Positions 32,582-42,454 of a DNA stretch of 64,000 nucleotides are shown piece by piece. Under the pieces are notes generated by a model. It was not told where the DNA came from. It did no database searches and was given only the letters and a program-made list of their open reading frames with translations. Within the stretch, counting starts at the first letter, position 1. The number at the start of each line of letters is the position of its first letter. A program made the position numbers and the translations under genes. The DNA comes from Flavobacterium erciyesense (GTDB lineage: Bacteria; Bacteroidota; Bacteroidia; Flavobacteriales; Flavobacteriaceae): positions 51,933 through 115,932 of the forward strand of contig NZ_JAGPXB010000011.1 in the NCBI RefSeq assembly GCF_018069925.1, read 5' to 3'.

Positions 32582-33298
32582 ATGAAAAAAGTATTTGCTA
32601 TTCTGTTTTTTATTGGTATCAGTTCACTGAGCTATAGTCAGAAATCTCAAGGTATTTTTGGGAAGGATCCTATAGTCAACCTTGAAAATTTTCAACAAAA
32701 AAAAATCTACTACGGGTTTTATTTGGGGTTTAATAATTTCGATTTTAAAATTGATTACAAGAGCCTGACGCAAGATATTCTCGTAAAAAAATCAACTGGT
32801 TTTAATGTTGGTATTATTGGTGATCTTCGATTACAGGAGTACATCAACTTGCGCTTTGAGCCGGGGTTGTATTATACCAAAAGAGACTTATATTATCCAC
32901 CAAATAGTGCTTTTGACTCACCAAGCGATGCGTTGCGTGAAGTGAATAGCACCTATATTCATTTTCCTCTTTTACTGAAATTCTCGTCGCTACGTACAGG
33001 TAATGTGAGACCTTATGCTTTAGGAGGATTATCTGCTACTTTAAATTTGTCAAGTAATGCTAAACTAGCTGATGATAACTTCCAGCAGCGTTTTAGGGTA
33101 AAATCTTGGACCACTAATTATGAGTTAGGCTTTGGTATCGATATTTTTTCGGAGTATTTTATTTTCTCTCCCTCCATACGTGGCGTATTTGGCATTGGCG
33201 ATGAACTCATCCGTGACAACGACCCAAATAGTCCTTGGACAGGAAACATAGATTCTTTAAAATCTAGAGCTGTTTTAATCAACTTTAGTTTCCACTAA
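32582..33298 (+). CDS. porT: Type IX secretion outer-membrane protein PorT
   Basis: A 238-aa protein with signal peptide (KKVFAILFFIGISSLSYSQ) and an eight-stranded-barrel look (alternating strands such as INLRFEPGLYYTKRDLYY and FIFSPSIRGVFGIGDEL). PorT is needed for gliding and type IX secretion in Flavobacterium and Porphyromonas. The assignment rests on overall similarity and the ubiE neighbour. No T9SS cargo with a C-terminal sorting domain is seen in this window. Confidence 0.88.
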   Translation: MKKVFAILFFIGISSLSYSQKSQGIFGKDPIVNLENFQQKKIYYGFYLGFNNFDFKIDYKSLTQDILVKKSTGFNVGIIGDLRLQEYINLRFEPGLYYTKRDLYYPPNSAFDSPSDALREVNSTYIHFPLLLKFSSLRTGNVRPYALGGLSATLNLSSNAKLADDNFQQRFRVKSWTTNYELGFGIDIFSEYFIFSPSIRGVFGIGDELIRDNDPNSPWTGNIDSLKSRAVLINFSFH

Positions 33299-33332
33299 AT
33301 TAATTGAAACAAAAATTTTTCTGGTCGAATTC

Positions 33333-34058
33333 TTAACTTCTTCTGAATTCGCTTAAAATAATTGCAGTTGCAGTTGCAACATTTAGGCTTTCTGTTTTTT
33401 GAAGGTCACCAAACCTAGGAATTGCCAAACGTTGCGTCACGCTATTTTCTATAGTCGAAGAAATTCCATTAGCTTCGTTGCCCATAACGATAATACCACT
33501 TTGAGGTAAAGAGGTTTTATAGATAGAATCACCATCCATAAAAGTACCAAAAACCGGTAAATCAGTTCCTTTAATAAATTCATTCAAATCTAAGTAACAA
33601 CAATTCACCCTGCCTAATGAACCCATTGTAGCCTGTACTACCTTTGGATTGTAGCTATCCACCGTTTCAGTAGAACAAATTAATTGCTTGATTCCAAACC
33701 AATCACACAAGCGTATAATTGTACCCAAATTACCTGGATCTCTGATTGCATCTAGCGCTACAATTAGACCATGCTCTAAAATCGGTTTTGGTTTTGGTAT
33801 TTTAAATAAAGCCAGACAAGAGTTAGGCGTTGCTAAAGCGGTCATTTTTTTTAAATCGGCACCACTTATTTGAGTTCTTTTATCAGCAGGAATTTTTTCA
33901 AAATCATCTTGTGTAGTGTACAAATGCTCCAATTCAAAGTTTGAATCCAGAAGTTCTTGAATGCCTTTTACGCCTTCGGCAAAAAATAATTGGTGCGCTA
34001 CTCTATATTTTTTTTGCTGCAAACTCGTTATAAGCTTTAATTGGTTTTTACTAACCAT
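33333..34058 (-). CDS. SpoU/TrmH-family RNA 2'-O-methyltransferase
   Basis: A 241-aa SPOUT-class enzyme. N-terminal substrate-binding part (KLITSLQQKKYRVAHQLFFAEGVK) and a C-terminal knotted domain with motif 1 ALDAIRDPGNLGTIIRLCDWFG, motif 2 GIIVMGNEANGIS and motif 3 SLNVATATAIILSEF. It modifies rRNA or tRNA; which one is not visible. Divergent from tamL with only 36 bp between start codons. Confidence 0.92.
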   Translation of the reverse strand: MVSKNQLKLITSLQQKKYRVAHQLFFAEGVKGIQELLDSNFELEHLYTTQDDFEKIPADKRTQISGADLKKMTALATPNSCLALFKIPKPKPILEHGLIVALDAIRDPGNLGTIIRLCDWFGIKQLICSTETVDSYNPKVVQATMGSLGRVNCCYLDLNEFIKGTDLPVFGTFMDGDSIYKTSLPQSGIIVMGNEANGISSTIENSVTQRLAIPRFGDLQKTESLNVATATAIILSEFRRS

Positions 34059-34067
34059 AAAAAAATG

Positions 34068-34075
34068 TACTTTTG
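34068..34075 (+). promoter_or_regulatory. -7 box of tamL
   Basis: TACTTTTG, exact TAnnTTTG, 20 bases before the TTG start. Transcription from here leaves no room for an upstream ATG, which supports the TTG start. Confidence 0.6.
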
Positions 34076-34094
34076 AATTAAATATTGGAAACTC

Positions 34095-36662
34095 TTGAAA
34101 AAAATTTCTACAAAAATAACTGCATTTATTCTAATTGCAATACTAATTTGCGCATGTAACGCCGTAAAAAGAGTTCCAGACGGAAATTTACTGTTGACTA
34201 AAAACGAAATCATGGTGAATAATGCACTTATTCGTGATGAAAACGTATCCAATCAACTGTACCAAAAACCAAACAGCACTTTTTTAGGTTACCGTTTAAG
34301 ACTCAACCTATACAATTTAGCGAATTTAAACCCTGACTCTACCTACCAAGCCAAGTTTACTGCTAATCCAGGTAAATTGGAGCGTAAATCAAAATGGTTA
34401 TCAGAAAAACAAGTCAACCGATTGGGAAAATCTTTTTGGTATCACGGCATTCATGATTTTTTAAAAAAAACTGGGGAACCACCAGTAATTTTAGACAAAG
34501 AACGAGCCGATAAATCGCTTATTCGATTAAAATACTATTACTTTAACAAAGGTTTTTTTAATGTGAACGCGAGTTATTCAATAGATACTTTACCCTCAAA
34601 AAAAGCACGAGTTGCCTACCAAATTAATACTGGAAAAGGATATTATCTTGATACTTTGAGCAAAACCATTTCGACTCCTAAACTTGATTCACTTTACAAT
34701 CTAACAGTAAACAATAGTTTTATCAAATCTGGAAACCAATATGCAACAGAAGATTTTGAAAATGAAAAAAATCGAATAACCACTAATTTCCGCAACAATG
34801 GTGCTTATTATTTTCAGCCAAATTATGTCACTTTTGCAGTAGACACGATCAAAAAAGTCAATAAAGCAAACATCAACTTGTTGATTAATAATTATTCGTA
34901 TCAGGACGGAGACTCCACCAAAACGGAACCTTTTAAATTGTATACCATAAGCGATGTAAACATATACACTGATTACAAAGGGAATAGCAACAAACAAATA
35001 TTTAAAGACAGTACAACTTTTAATAATTTCAATTTATTCAGTGAAGACAAGTTAAAGTATAAACCCAAAGCCATTACCAATGCCATCTTTATCAACAAAG
35101 GTGGTCTTTACGCCGATAATAAAACAGTCCTAACTACAAGATATTTGAATAATTTAAAAATTTTCAACTATCCATCTATTCAATACGAACTTGACCCTCG
35201 CGACAGCACGGCACAATCATTAATAGCAAAAGTATATCTCACTCCACGAAAAAAGTACAGTTTTGGCACTACCTTGGACCTCACCCATTCTAACATACAA
35301 GATTTTGGTATTGGCTTGAGTATCTCTGAAACGATTAGAAACATCTTTAATGGAGCAGAAACTTTTGAAATTGCAGCACGAGGAAACATAGGATCGTCGC
35401 GAGATTTGGCCAATCCCAGAAACAATTTCTTCAACGTGTCTGAATATGGTGTCGATTTAAAACTCAACATTCCACGTATTTTTATGCCATTTAAAACTGA
35501 AAGAATCATTCCTAAAAGTATGATTCCTTCTACATTAATCACACTAGGTTTTGCCAAACAACAAAATATTGGTTTGGATAAAGAAAATTTTACAACAGGA
35601 CTAACTTATAATTGGACTCCCAAACGAAACTACACCGCACGATTTGACTTGATCAATACGCAATATGTGCGAAACTTAAATCCTCAAAACTATTTTAATG
35701 TTTACGGCTCATCCTACAATGCTTTAAATGCAATTAGTAAAAAGTACAACACCAACACGACCTATTACAACAATCCCATAGATCAAAATTTATTAGTAGA
35801 ACGAGGGACAAAAGGCTTCACAAATGATGTATTAACAGGTAATGCTACTTTTTTGCGCCCACTTGAGCAAGCTGATCTTGAGGCTGTGCGAAGTATTGAA
35901 GAACGCCGTTTGCGACTAACGGAGAATGATTTTATTTTAGCTACTAATTTTACTTTTTCAAAGACAAACAAAAAGGATTTAACAGATAACAATTTCTATC
36001 TTTTTAAAACCAAACTAGAGTCGGCGGGAACACTTTTATCAGCATTTGCATCAGCATCAGGGCAACGAAAAAATGCTACTGGCAACTATGAGATTTTTAA
36101 TTTAGAATATTCAGAGTACGTTAAAACCGAATTCGATTACATCAAACATTGGGATTTATCAAAGGAGAAAATTTTTGCATTCCGATCATTTTTTGGAATT
36201 GCAATCCCGTTTGGGAACTCAGATTATATTCCGTTTTCACGAAGTTACTTTTCGGGTGGATCAAATGATAACCGAGCTTGGCAACCTTACGCTTTGGGAC
36301 CTGGTAGCAGTGGCGCTAGAGATGATTTTAACGAAGCCAACATGAAAATTGCAATAAGCGGAGAATACCGTTTTAAAGTATTAGGCAGTCTAAAAGGTGC
36401 TTTATTTGCAGATGCAGGAAATATATGGAACGTGCTAGATAATGTCACCGATAAAAAGTCCACTTTTACAAGCTTTAGCGATTTAAAAGACATTGCATTA
36501 GGCACAGGCTTTGGCTTGCGATACGATTTGAGTTTTTTTGTCGTACGGTTTGATTTGGGATTCAAAACCTATAATCCAGCGAATGAAAGCAGCAAAAGAT
36601 GGTTCAATGAATACAACTTTGCCAACTCAGTTTTAAATTTTGGAATAAATTATCCGTTCTAA
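34095..36662 (+). CDS. tamL: TamL-type outer-membrane lipoprotein (BamA/TamA family)
   Basis: An 855-aa Omp85-family protein. The start codon is TTG (no usable ATG before residue 40, and the N-terminus is a proper lipoprotein signal: KKISTKITAFILIAILICAC, lipobox Cys about residue 21). POTRA-like repeats fill the first half; the BamA-type barrel fills the second, including the conserved FSGGSNDNRAW segment and a final strand NSVLNFGINYPF. Bacteroidetes TamL pairs with TamB in envelope biogenesis. Single gene next to fbaA. Confidence 0.9.
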   Translation: MKKISTKITAFILIAILICACNAVKRVPDGNLLLTKNEIMVNNALIRDENVSNQLYQKPNSTFLGYRLRLNLYNLANLNPDSTYQAKFTANPGKLERKSKWLSEKQVNRLGKSFWYHGIHDFLKKTGEPPVILDKERADKSLIRLKYYYFNKGFFNVNASYSIDTLPSKKARVAYQINTGKGYYLDTLSKTISTPKLDSLYNLTVNNSFIKSGNQYATEDFENEKNRITTNFRNNGAYYFQPNYVTFAVDTIKKVNKANINLLINNYSYQDGDSTKTEPFKLYTISDVNIYTDYKGNSNKQIFKDSTTFNNFNLFSEDKLKYKPKAITNAIFINKGGLYADNKTVLTTRYLNNLKIFNYPSIQYELDPRDSTAQSLIAKVYLTPRKKYSFGTTLDLTHSNIQDFGIGLSISETIRNIFNGAETFEIAARGNIGSSRDLANPRNNFFNVSEYGVDLKLNIPRIFMPFKTERIIPKSMIPSTLITLGFAKQQNIGLDKENFTTGLTYNWTPKRNYTARFDLINTQYVRNLNPQNYFNVYGSSYNALNAISKKYNTNTTYYNNPIDQNLLVERGTKGFTNDVLTGNATFLRPLEQADLEAVRSIEERRLRLTENDFILATNFTFSKTNKKDLTDNNFYLFKTKLESAGTLLSAFASASGQRKNATGNYEIFNLEYSEYVKTEFDYIKHWDLSKEKIFAFRSFFGIAIPFGNSDYIPFSRSYFSGGSNDNRAWQPYALGPGSSGARDDFNEANMKIAISGEYRFKVLGSLKGALFADAGNIWNVLDNVTDKKSTFTSFSDLKDIALGTGFGLRYDLSFFVVRFDLGFKTYNPANESSKRWFNEYNFANSVLNFGINYPF

Positions 36663-36676
36663 TGCTAATTAATTCT

Positions 36677-36684
36677 TATTTTTG
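36677..36684 (+). promoter_or_regulatory. -7 box of fbaA
   Basis: TATTTTTG, exact TAnnTTTG, directly after the tamL stop and 38 bases before the fbaA ATG. Confidence 0.5.
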
Positions 36685-36722
36685 CAAAACTAAAAACTAA
36701 AAAAATAACTAAAAAAAGTACC

Positions 36723-37790
36723 ATGGCACACAACATAAAACCGGGCGTAGCTACAGGAGATCAAGTCCAAGAAATTTTTAACTATGCTAAGGAAAAAGGA
36801 TTTGCGCTTCCAGCTGTAAACGTTACTGGTTCTAGCACAATTAATGGTGTTCTGGAAACAGCAGCAAAACTAAACGCACCAGTTATCATACAATTCTCAA
36901 ACGGAGGAGCGCAATTTAATGCTGGAAAAGGATTGTCAAATGCAGGCGAAAAAGCAGCTATTGCTGGTGGAGTTGCCGGAGCATTACACATACACACGCT
37001 TGCAGAGGCTTACGGAGCAACTGTAATTTTGCATACCGACCACTGCGCGAAAAAATTATTGCCTTGGATTGACGGTTTGTTAGATGCCTCTGAAGCACAT
37101 TTTGCTAAAACAGGAAAACCATTGTTCTCTTCGCATATGATTGACTTATCTGAAGAGCCAATTGAAGAAAACATCGAAATTTGCAAAACGTACTTGGAAC
37201 GTATGAGCAAAATGGGTATGACACTTGAAATCGAATTAGGAATAACAGGTGGTGAAGAAGACGGTGTTGACAACTCTGATGTTGATAGTTCAAAATTATA
37301 CACACAACCAGAGGAGGTAGCTTACGCTTACGAAGAGTTATCAAAAGTGAGTCCGAAGTTTACAATCGCAGCAGCATTTGGAAACGTACACGGAGTTTAC
37401 AAACCAGGAAACGTAAAATTAACTCCTAAAATCTTGAAAAACTCACAAGATTTTGTGCAAAATAAATTCAACACTGGACACAATCCAGTTGATTTCGTTT
37501 TCCACGGAGGATCAGGATCTACTCTGGAAGAAATTAGAGAAGGTATTAGCTACGGTGTTGTAAAAATGAACATTGATACCGACTTACAATTTGCTTATAC
37601 CGAAGGAATTCGTGACTATATGGTAAACAATTTAGAGTATTTAAAATCTCAAATTGGTAACCCTGAAGGCGCTGATGTACCAAACAAAAAATATTATGAC
37701 CCAAGAAAATGGGTACGTGAAAGTGAAATCACTTTTAACGCAAGGTTAGAGCAAGCTTTTGCTGACTTAAACAACGTGAATACATTATAA
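36723..37790 (+). CDS. fbaA: Fructose-bisphosphate aldolase, class II
   Basis: A zinc-dependent glycolytic/gluconeogenic aldolase. The 355-aa protein carries the Zn-binding HTDHCAKK (near residue 103), the second Zn region AFGNVHGVYK and the phosphate-binding FHGGSGST and KMNIDTDLQ. Length matches the class IIA enzymes. Probably co-expressed with accD, 67 bp downstream. Confidence 0.97.
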   Translation: MAHNIKPGVATGDQVQEIFNYAKEKGFALPAVNVTGSSTINGVLETAAKLNAPVIIQFSNGGAQFNAGKGLSNAGEKAAIAGGVAGALHIHTLAEAYGATVILHTDHCAKKLLPWIDGLLDASEAHFAKTGKPLFSSHMIDLSEEPIEENIEICKTYLERMSKMGMTLEIELGITGGEEDGVDNSDVDSSKLYTQPEEVAYAYEELSKVSPKFTIAAAFGNVHGVYKPGNVKLTPKILKNSQDFVQNKFNTGHNPVDFVFHGGSGSTLEEIREGISYGVVKMNIDTDLQFAYTEGIRDYMVNNLEYLKSQIGNPEGADVPNKKYYDPRKWVRESEITFNARLEQAFADLNNVNTL

Positions 37791-37792
37791 TT

Positions 37793-37840
37793 AAAAGTTT
37801 AAAGTTTCAGGTTTATGATATTAAAACTTTAGACCTGAAA
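37793..37840. repeat. Intergenic GTTTAAAG repeats and hairpin between fbaA and accD
   Basis: AAAGTTTAAAGTTT words followed by TTTCAGGT (37805-37812) which pairs with ACCTGAAA (37833-37840). There is no T-run, so it is not an obvious terminator. Same word family as at 628-657 and 25840-25900. Confidence 0.5.
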
Positions 37841-37857
37841 TAACAAAAACAATAAAT

Positions 37858-38715
37858 ATGGCTTGGTTTAAAAGAAAAGAAAAAGGGATTACTACTGCTA
37901 CCGAAGACAAAATGGATATTCCAAAAGGGCTTTGGTACAAATCTCCGACAGGAAAAATTATTGATGCTGATGAATTGGCTCGCAACTTATTTGTAAGTCC
38001 AGAAGATGGTTTTCATGTTAGAATAGGAAGCGCTGAATATTTTCAAATTTTGTTTGACAACAATGAATTTGTGGAGTTAGACAAAAACATGACATCCAAA
38101 GACCCTTTGCATTTTGTGGATACAAAAAAATATGCAGATCGTTTGAAAGATGTAATGGACAAAACCAAACTGAAAGATGCTGTACGCACTGGTGTAGGAA
38201 AGTCTAAAGGAAAAGATTTGGTAATTTGCTGTATGGATTTTGCCTTTATTGGTGGATCTATGGGAGCTGTTGTAGGTGAAAAAATTGCAAGAGGAATTGA
38301 CCACGCTATCAAAAACAAGATGCCATTTGTAATGATTTCAAAATCAGGTGGTGCACGTATGATGGAAGCAGCTTACTCTTTGATGCAATTAGCAAAAACA
38401 TCTGTAAAATTAGCACAGCTTGCTGAGGCTAAATTGCCATACATTTCATTATGTACTGACCCTACTACAGGTGGAACTACCGCTTCTTACGCCATGTTAG
38501 GAGACATTAATATTTCTGAGCCAGGCGCATTAATCGGATTTGCTGGACCTCGTGTAGTAAGAGACACTACAGGTAAAGATTTACCAGAAGGTTTTCAAAC
38601 AGCAGAATTTTTATTAGAGCACGGTTTCTTAGATTTTATTACTCCAAGAAAAGAATTGAAAGATAAAATCAACTTATACATCGATTTGATCCAAAATAAT
38701 GAAATTAGACATTAA
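37858..38715 (+). CDS. accD: Acetyl-CoA carboxylase carboxyltransferase, beta subunit, without zinc ribbon
   Basis: With AccA it transfers carboxyl from biotin to acetyl-CoA. The 285-aa protein has the crotonase-like core ([55 protein letters not shown]). The N-terminal region that normally carries CPxC...CxxC reads KSPTGKIID...[11 protein letters not shown]: Ser and Gly replace all four cysteines, so the zinc ribbon cannot bind zinc. The rest is intact and the gene looks functional. The same cysteine loss is, as far as I recall, shared by other flavobacteria. Confidence 0.95.
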   Translation: MAWFKRKEKGITTATEDKMDIPKGLWYKSPTGKIIDADELARNLFVSPEDGFHVRIGSAEYFQILFDNNEFVELDKNMTSKDPLHFVDTKKYADRLKDVMDKTKLKDAVRTGVGKSKGKDLVICCMDFAFIGGSMGAVVGEKIARGIDHAIKNKMPFVMISKSGGARMMEAAYSLMQLAKTSVKLAQLAEAKLPYISLCTDPTTGGTTASYAMLGDINISEPGALIGFAGPRVVRDTTGKDLPEGFQTAEFLLEHGFLDFITPRKELKDKINLYIDLIQNNEIRH

Positions 38716-38730
38716 TTAAAGGTCTAAAAA

Positions 38731-38765
38731 CCAAAAAGCCTGTTCATCACGAACAGGCTTTTTTA
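38731..38765. terminator. Terminator between accD and the TonB receptor gene
   Basis: A perfect 13-bp stem, AAAAAGCCTGTTC (38733-38745) with GAACAGGCTTTTT (38751-38763), T-run; bidirectional between convergent genes. Confidence 0.88.
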
Positions 38766-38775
38766 TTGCTTTATG

Positions 38776-40965
38776 TTAGAAAATATATTGCAAGCCTCCG
38801 TAAAAATTGCGACCGGGAGCATTAATTCCTGACGAAAAGGTGCGGTATTGCGTGTCTAAAATATTTTCGACACCGGTATAAACAATCGCCCCTTCAAACA
38901 ATCTATAGCTTGATTTGAGTGAGTACGATTCCCACGCAGGCATACCATTAGCAGGTGCGTATTGCAAATTGTCTTCGCCGCTGCTCGAATAGTCTCTTAA
39001 AGCCTTTTTACCATTGTACAACATGTAACCTTCAATCATACCTTTTTTGTAGGTGTAAGCGATTCCTACTTTTCCAAAATAAGGCGAAATATGATCTAGC
39101 GGCAGTAACTTTTGTTCAGATACGATGCGGCCCAAGTTGTAATTGAACGATGCATTCATTTGTACAGCAGTAATAAGTTCCGCTTGAAGCGAAGTTGAAA
39201 TTCCAGTAACGAATGCTTTCCCGCGGTTTTGGTTCGCAAATACTTGGCTCAACGCACCATCATAAATCAACGAAGATTGGCCATTATATAAAAACGGACT
39301 CGTTACAATGGCATCAAACATTTTGGTATAAAAATAGGTTTGTTCCAGTTTCCATTTTTTCGAAGTGGATTGAAATACAAAACCCAAATCAGCAGTAACT
39401 GTTTTTTCAGGTTTTAAATCTTCATTAGGAACAATCAAAATGCCACGAACTGTCTCAAAAATCTTTGCTAAATCATCAATATTAGGAACCCGATATCCAG
39501 TTGATAAATTCGATTTAAGTGAGACATTGCTCGACACATTTCGCACCACTCCGACATTAGCACTGTAAGTGAAATTTTGCTGTTTAATTTTTGAAAAGGG
39601 CAATGGAAAGAAAGAATCATCGGCAATAGAACTACTCAAACCACTATACCCCAAACGCATACCTGCATTCAAAAAAGTTTTCAAATTCCACTCTTGATTG
39701 TATGAAGCATAAGCATCATAGCGCCACATTGCATTAGCTCCGTTCGGGTAACGGGTGCTTATATTTTTTCGCTCTTTAGTATTTATATCGGAACTAAAAG
39801 CGGTAGAATTTAGCGTTTCATAATAGGACTCCAGTCCATACAACAAAGTTGCTGCTTTCCATTTTTTAGTTAAATCAACCGATAAACCGTATACATTAAC
39901 ATTCTCCAAACGATTTTGCAGAACGTAATCTCCAAAACGTCGGTTGTGCCTGCTCTCTTTAGCATTTTGATAAGAAAAACTAGTATGCATATCACTATTC
40001 CAAAAGAACTTCTTTTTGCTTAACGAATAGACAGCCAACAAACGCTCTTGTGGTCCGTAGTACCATTCTGCATGGCGTAAACCTGCTTTCCCACTTGGTT
40101 CCGTTAATCGATCATAGCGAGGAATATCAGAGCTGTTAGACCATTGAAAATTGGCATCATGCATAAAACCATTTTCGGTTTTATAGGCTATTTTTTGCAT
40201 CAAATTGTATTGCTTATAGCCCGAATTCCTTTGTACAAACTTGTTATCATTAGGCTGAATCACATCAACTCCGTTGGTAGTTGAAACAAAAAAAGGTCTT
40301 TCGCCAAAAAAATCACCATTATGATTTTTTCGTTTTCCCATTTTTAAATCTCCGAAGTCGTTAAAAGATAAAGCAGTTAAGGAAGCCCAATTATTGGCTG
40401 CATAATTAATCTGCAAAGCAACTGATTTTTCTTGGTTGGCACTGCTGTATCGTAAGGCTATATTTCCAGAAAAAGCATTAGCAACTTCTGATTTGAACTT
40501 AGCATTTTTAGTATTCATGGCTACAGTTCCGCCTAAAGCATCACTACCAAATAAGGTAGAAGTTGGCCCGTAAACAATAGCCGTATTGTCTAAAAAACTT
40601 TCGTCAACGGTAATTACGTTTTGCAAATGCCCTGCCCGAAAAATTAAATTATTCATTCGGACACCATCAACAACAAGTAATACTCTACTTGCCTCAAAAC
40701 CGCGGATAGAAGGACTACCGCCGCCTTGCTGTGATTTTTGTACAAATAGCGCCCCTGAATTAGAAAGCATCTCTGCCGTAGTTTGAAAATTTTGAAAATC
40801 AATATCAGCAGCAGTGATAAAATCAACCTGATAGGGCGACTTTAAGATTTGCTTCGGTATCTTTTGAATAAGAACCACATCATCCAATTTTGTCGTGTCT
40901 TTTTTAATTTGTGCTAAGCCTAAAGTAGAGCACAATAACACTACAACGGAGAAAAAATTTTTCAT
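38776..40965 (-). CDS. TonB-dependent receptor
   Basis: A 729-aa outer-membrane active transporter. Signal peptide (KNFFSVVVLLCSTLGLAQ), plug domain with SPSIRGFEASRVLLVVDGVRMNN and GPTSTLFGSDALGGTVAM (residues ~80-150), then a 22-strand barrel ending RNFYGGLQYIF. The plug resembles heme/hemoglobin and siderophore receptors rather than SusC. The ligand is probably an iron or metal chelate; this is inference. Lone gene, with an ABC permease 54 bp upstream on the same strand. Confidence 0.9.
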   Translation of the reverse strand: MKNFFSVVVLLCSTLGLAQIKKDTTKLDDVVLIQKIPKQILKSPYQVDFITAADIDFQNFQTTAEMLSNSGALFVQKSQQGGGSPSIRGFEASRVLLVVDGVRMNNLIFRAGHLQNVITVDESFLDNTAIVYGPTSTLFGSDALGGTVAMNTKNAKFKSEVANAFSGNIALRYSSANQEKSVALQINYAANNWASLTALSFNDFGDLKMGKRKNHNGDFFGERPFFVSTTNGVDVIQPNDNKFVQRNSGYKQYNLMQKIAYKTENGFMHDANFQWSNSSDIPRYDRLTEPSGKAGLRHAEWYYGPQERLLAVYSLSKKKFFWNSDMHTSFSYQNAKESRHNRRFGDYVLQNRLENVNVYGLSVDLTKKWKAATLLYGLESYYETLNSTAFSSDINTKERKNISTRYPNGANAMWRYDAYASYNQEWNLKTFLNAGMRLGYSGLSSSIADDSFFPLPFSKIKQQNFTYSANVGVVRNVSSNVSLKSNLSTGYRVPNIDDLAKIFETVRGILIVPNEDLKPEKTVTADLGFVFQSTSKKWKLEQTYFYTKMFDAIVTSPFLYNGQSSLIYDGALSQVFANQNRGKAFVTGISTSLQAELITAVQMNASFNYNLGRIVSEQKLLPLDHISPYFGKVGIAYTYKKGMIEGYMLYNGKKALRDYSSSGEDNLQYAPANGMPAWESYSLKSSYRLFEGAIVYTGVENILDTQYRTFSSGINAPGRNFYGGLQYIF

Positions 40966-41019
40966 TAAAAAACAACTTATGAGGTGATTAATTTGGAAGT
41001 CATCAACTTCAATATGTTT

Positions 41020-42270
41020 TTACATCCCGGTACGAATGGCTTCAACTGGATCAAGTTTAGACGCCGAAATAGCAGGTAAAATTCCAGATATGAGTCCGAT
41101 TATTGCCGCCAAAGAAGTTCCTAAAATCACATTGCCCATTCCAAGAACAAATTCAAAATCGAACGCTTGGGTAACTATAAAAGAAATAATCCAAACTAAA
41201 AACAAACCAATTAATCCACCAAAGACAGAAAGTATAATTGCTTCAAATAAAAACTGAAACAAAATAAACCTGTTTTTTGCGCCAAGCGATTTTTGAATAC
41301 CAATTAAATTGGTTCTTTCCTTTACAGAAACAAACATGATATTCGCAATTCCAAAACCACCAACAAGTAATGAAAAGCCACTAATTATCCAACCCACGAC
41401 GTTCATTTGGCCAATGATACCATCAATTAAATCGGTAAAACCACTAAATACATTGATAAAAAAGTTATCAATTTCTCCAGCTTTCAAGCCTCTATAATTA
41501 CGTAATTTTTGCGTTAACTCGCCTTTAAAAGCATCCATATCTACGCCACTTTCTGGCTTAATTAAAATAGCATTGGTTAGCGAATCATTGTTATCACCAT
41601 ACAATTGGCGTATAAAATTAACCGGAATGTATGCAGTTGTGTCGTTACTGTCTCCAAAAAGCCCAGCACCTTCCTTCTTTAAAACTCCAATAACCGTAAA
41701 ACGTTTACCGTACAAGCGGATATTTTTCCCGATAGGATCAACACCCTCAAACAACGAATTAGCGATTTCATTTCCAATCACAATAACAGATGCGCCTGAA
41801 TTGGCTTCGGAATCATTATAAAAACGGCCTTTATCAAACTCTAAACCTTGAATATCGATAAACTCTTGCGACGACGGAACAATATTTACATCACTCACTG
41901 TTTTCGCATCATATTTTAACGATTCACGACGTGTAAAAATTTGAAAAGCAATAGCTTCAGCATTATTTAATGAATTTTTTAAATAAGTATACTCATCGTA
42001 TTTGATGTTTGGAAATTGCTCGCGTTTCCATTGCGGAATGTCAGATGGACCAAATGAAAACTTGATTAAGTAAATCGTATTTTTATCCAAACTACTAAGA
42101 TCTTTAGTGATTTTACGATCTAAAGAATCAACAGCGGCAAGTACCGCAATGATAGAAAAAATACCAATGGTCACGCCTAACAACGAGAGTAAGGTTCTCA
42201 ATTTATTATTGCTTAAGGCATTCATAGCAAAACCAAAACTTTCTTTTAATAATCGAAGGTAAACTAACAT
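41020..42270 (-). CDS. ABC transporter permease, MacB/FtsX type
   Basis: A 416-aa inner-membrane permease: one N-terminal membrane segment (LSLLGVTIGIFSIIAVLAAV), a large periplasmic core domain (MacB_PCD, residues ~45-250), and three C-terminal membrane segments of the FtsX domain, ending LDPVEAIRTGM. Such proteins work with a separate ATPase, often in lipoprotein, peptide or drug export. No ATPase is next to it here. Followed by the TonB receptor on the same strand (54 bp), possibly co-transcribed. Confidence 0.9.
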   Translation of the reverse strand: MLVYLRLLKESFGFAMNALSNNKLRTLLSLLGVTIGIFSIIAVLAAVDSLDRKITKDLSSLDKNTIYLIKFSFGPSDIPQWKREQFPNIKYDEYTYLKNSLNNAEAIAFQIFTRRESLKYDAKTVSDVNIVPSSQEFIDIQGLEFDKGRFYNDSEANSGASVIVIGNEIANSLFEGVDPIGKNIRLYGKRFTVIGVLKKEGAGLFGDSNDTTAYIPVNFIRQLYGDNNDSLTNAILIKPESGVDMDAFKGELTQKLRNYRGLKAGEIDNFFINVFSGFTDLIDGIIGQMNVVGWIISGFSLLVGGFGIANIMFVSVKERTNLIGIQKSLGAKNRFILFQFLFEAIILSVFGGLIGLFLVWIISFIVTQAFDFEFVLGMGNVILGTSLAAIIGLISGILPAISASKLDPVEAIRTGM

Positions 42271-42422
42271 ATATCTTGTTTTGTATTTAAAATGATTTAA
42301 TCAAAAAGCCCAAAAAAGACTTTTCAGTATTGACACGCGAAAGATTTAAAAGCGTCTTCAAATAGAAGCGTTTAATTTGCAAATATCTCAATTTCGAATG
42401 CTTTAATTTCGACTTTAAAAAC

Positions 42423-42430
42423 TATTTTTG
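42423..42430 (+). promoter_or_regulatory. -7 box of purH
   Basis: TATTTTTG, exact TAnnTTTG. It overlaps an in-frame TTG at 42428, so that codon cannot be the start and the ATG at 42455 is chosen. Confidence 0.6.
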
Positions 42431-42454
42431 CACCTTAAAAACACTAACTACATA

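Noticed and set aside
42428..42454. Longer purH N-terminus starting at TTG 42428
   Set aside because: The TTG lies within the -7 box, so it would not be transcribed; the ATG at 42455 matches the family start.
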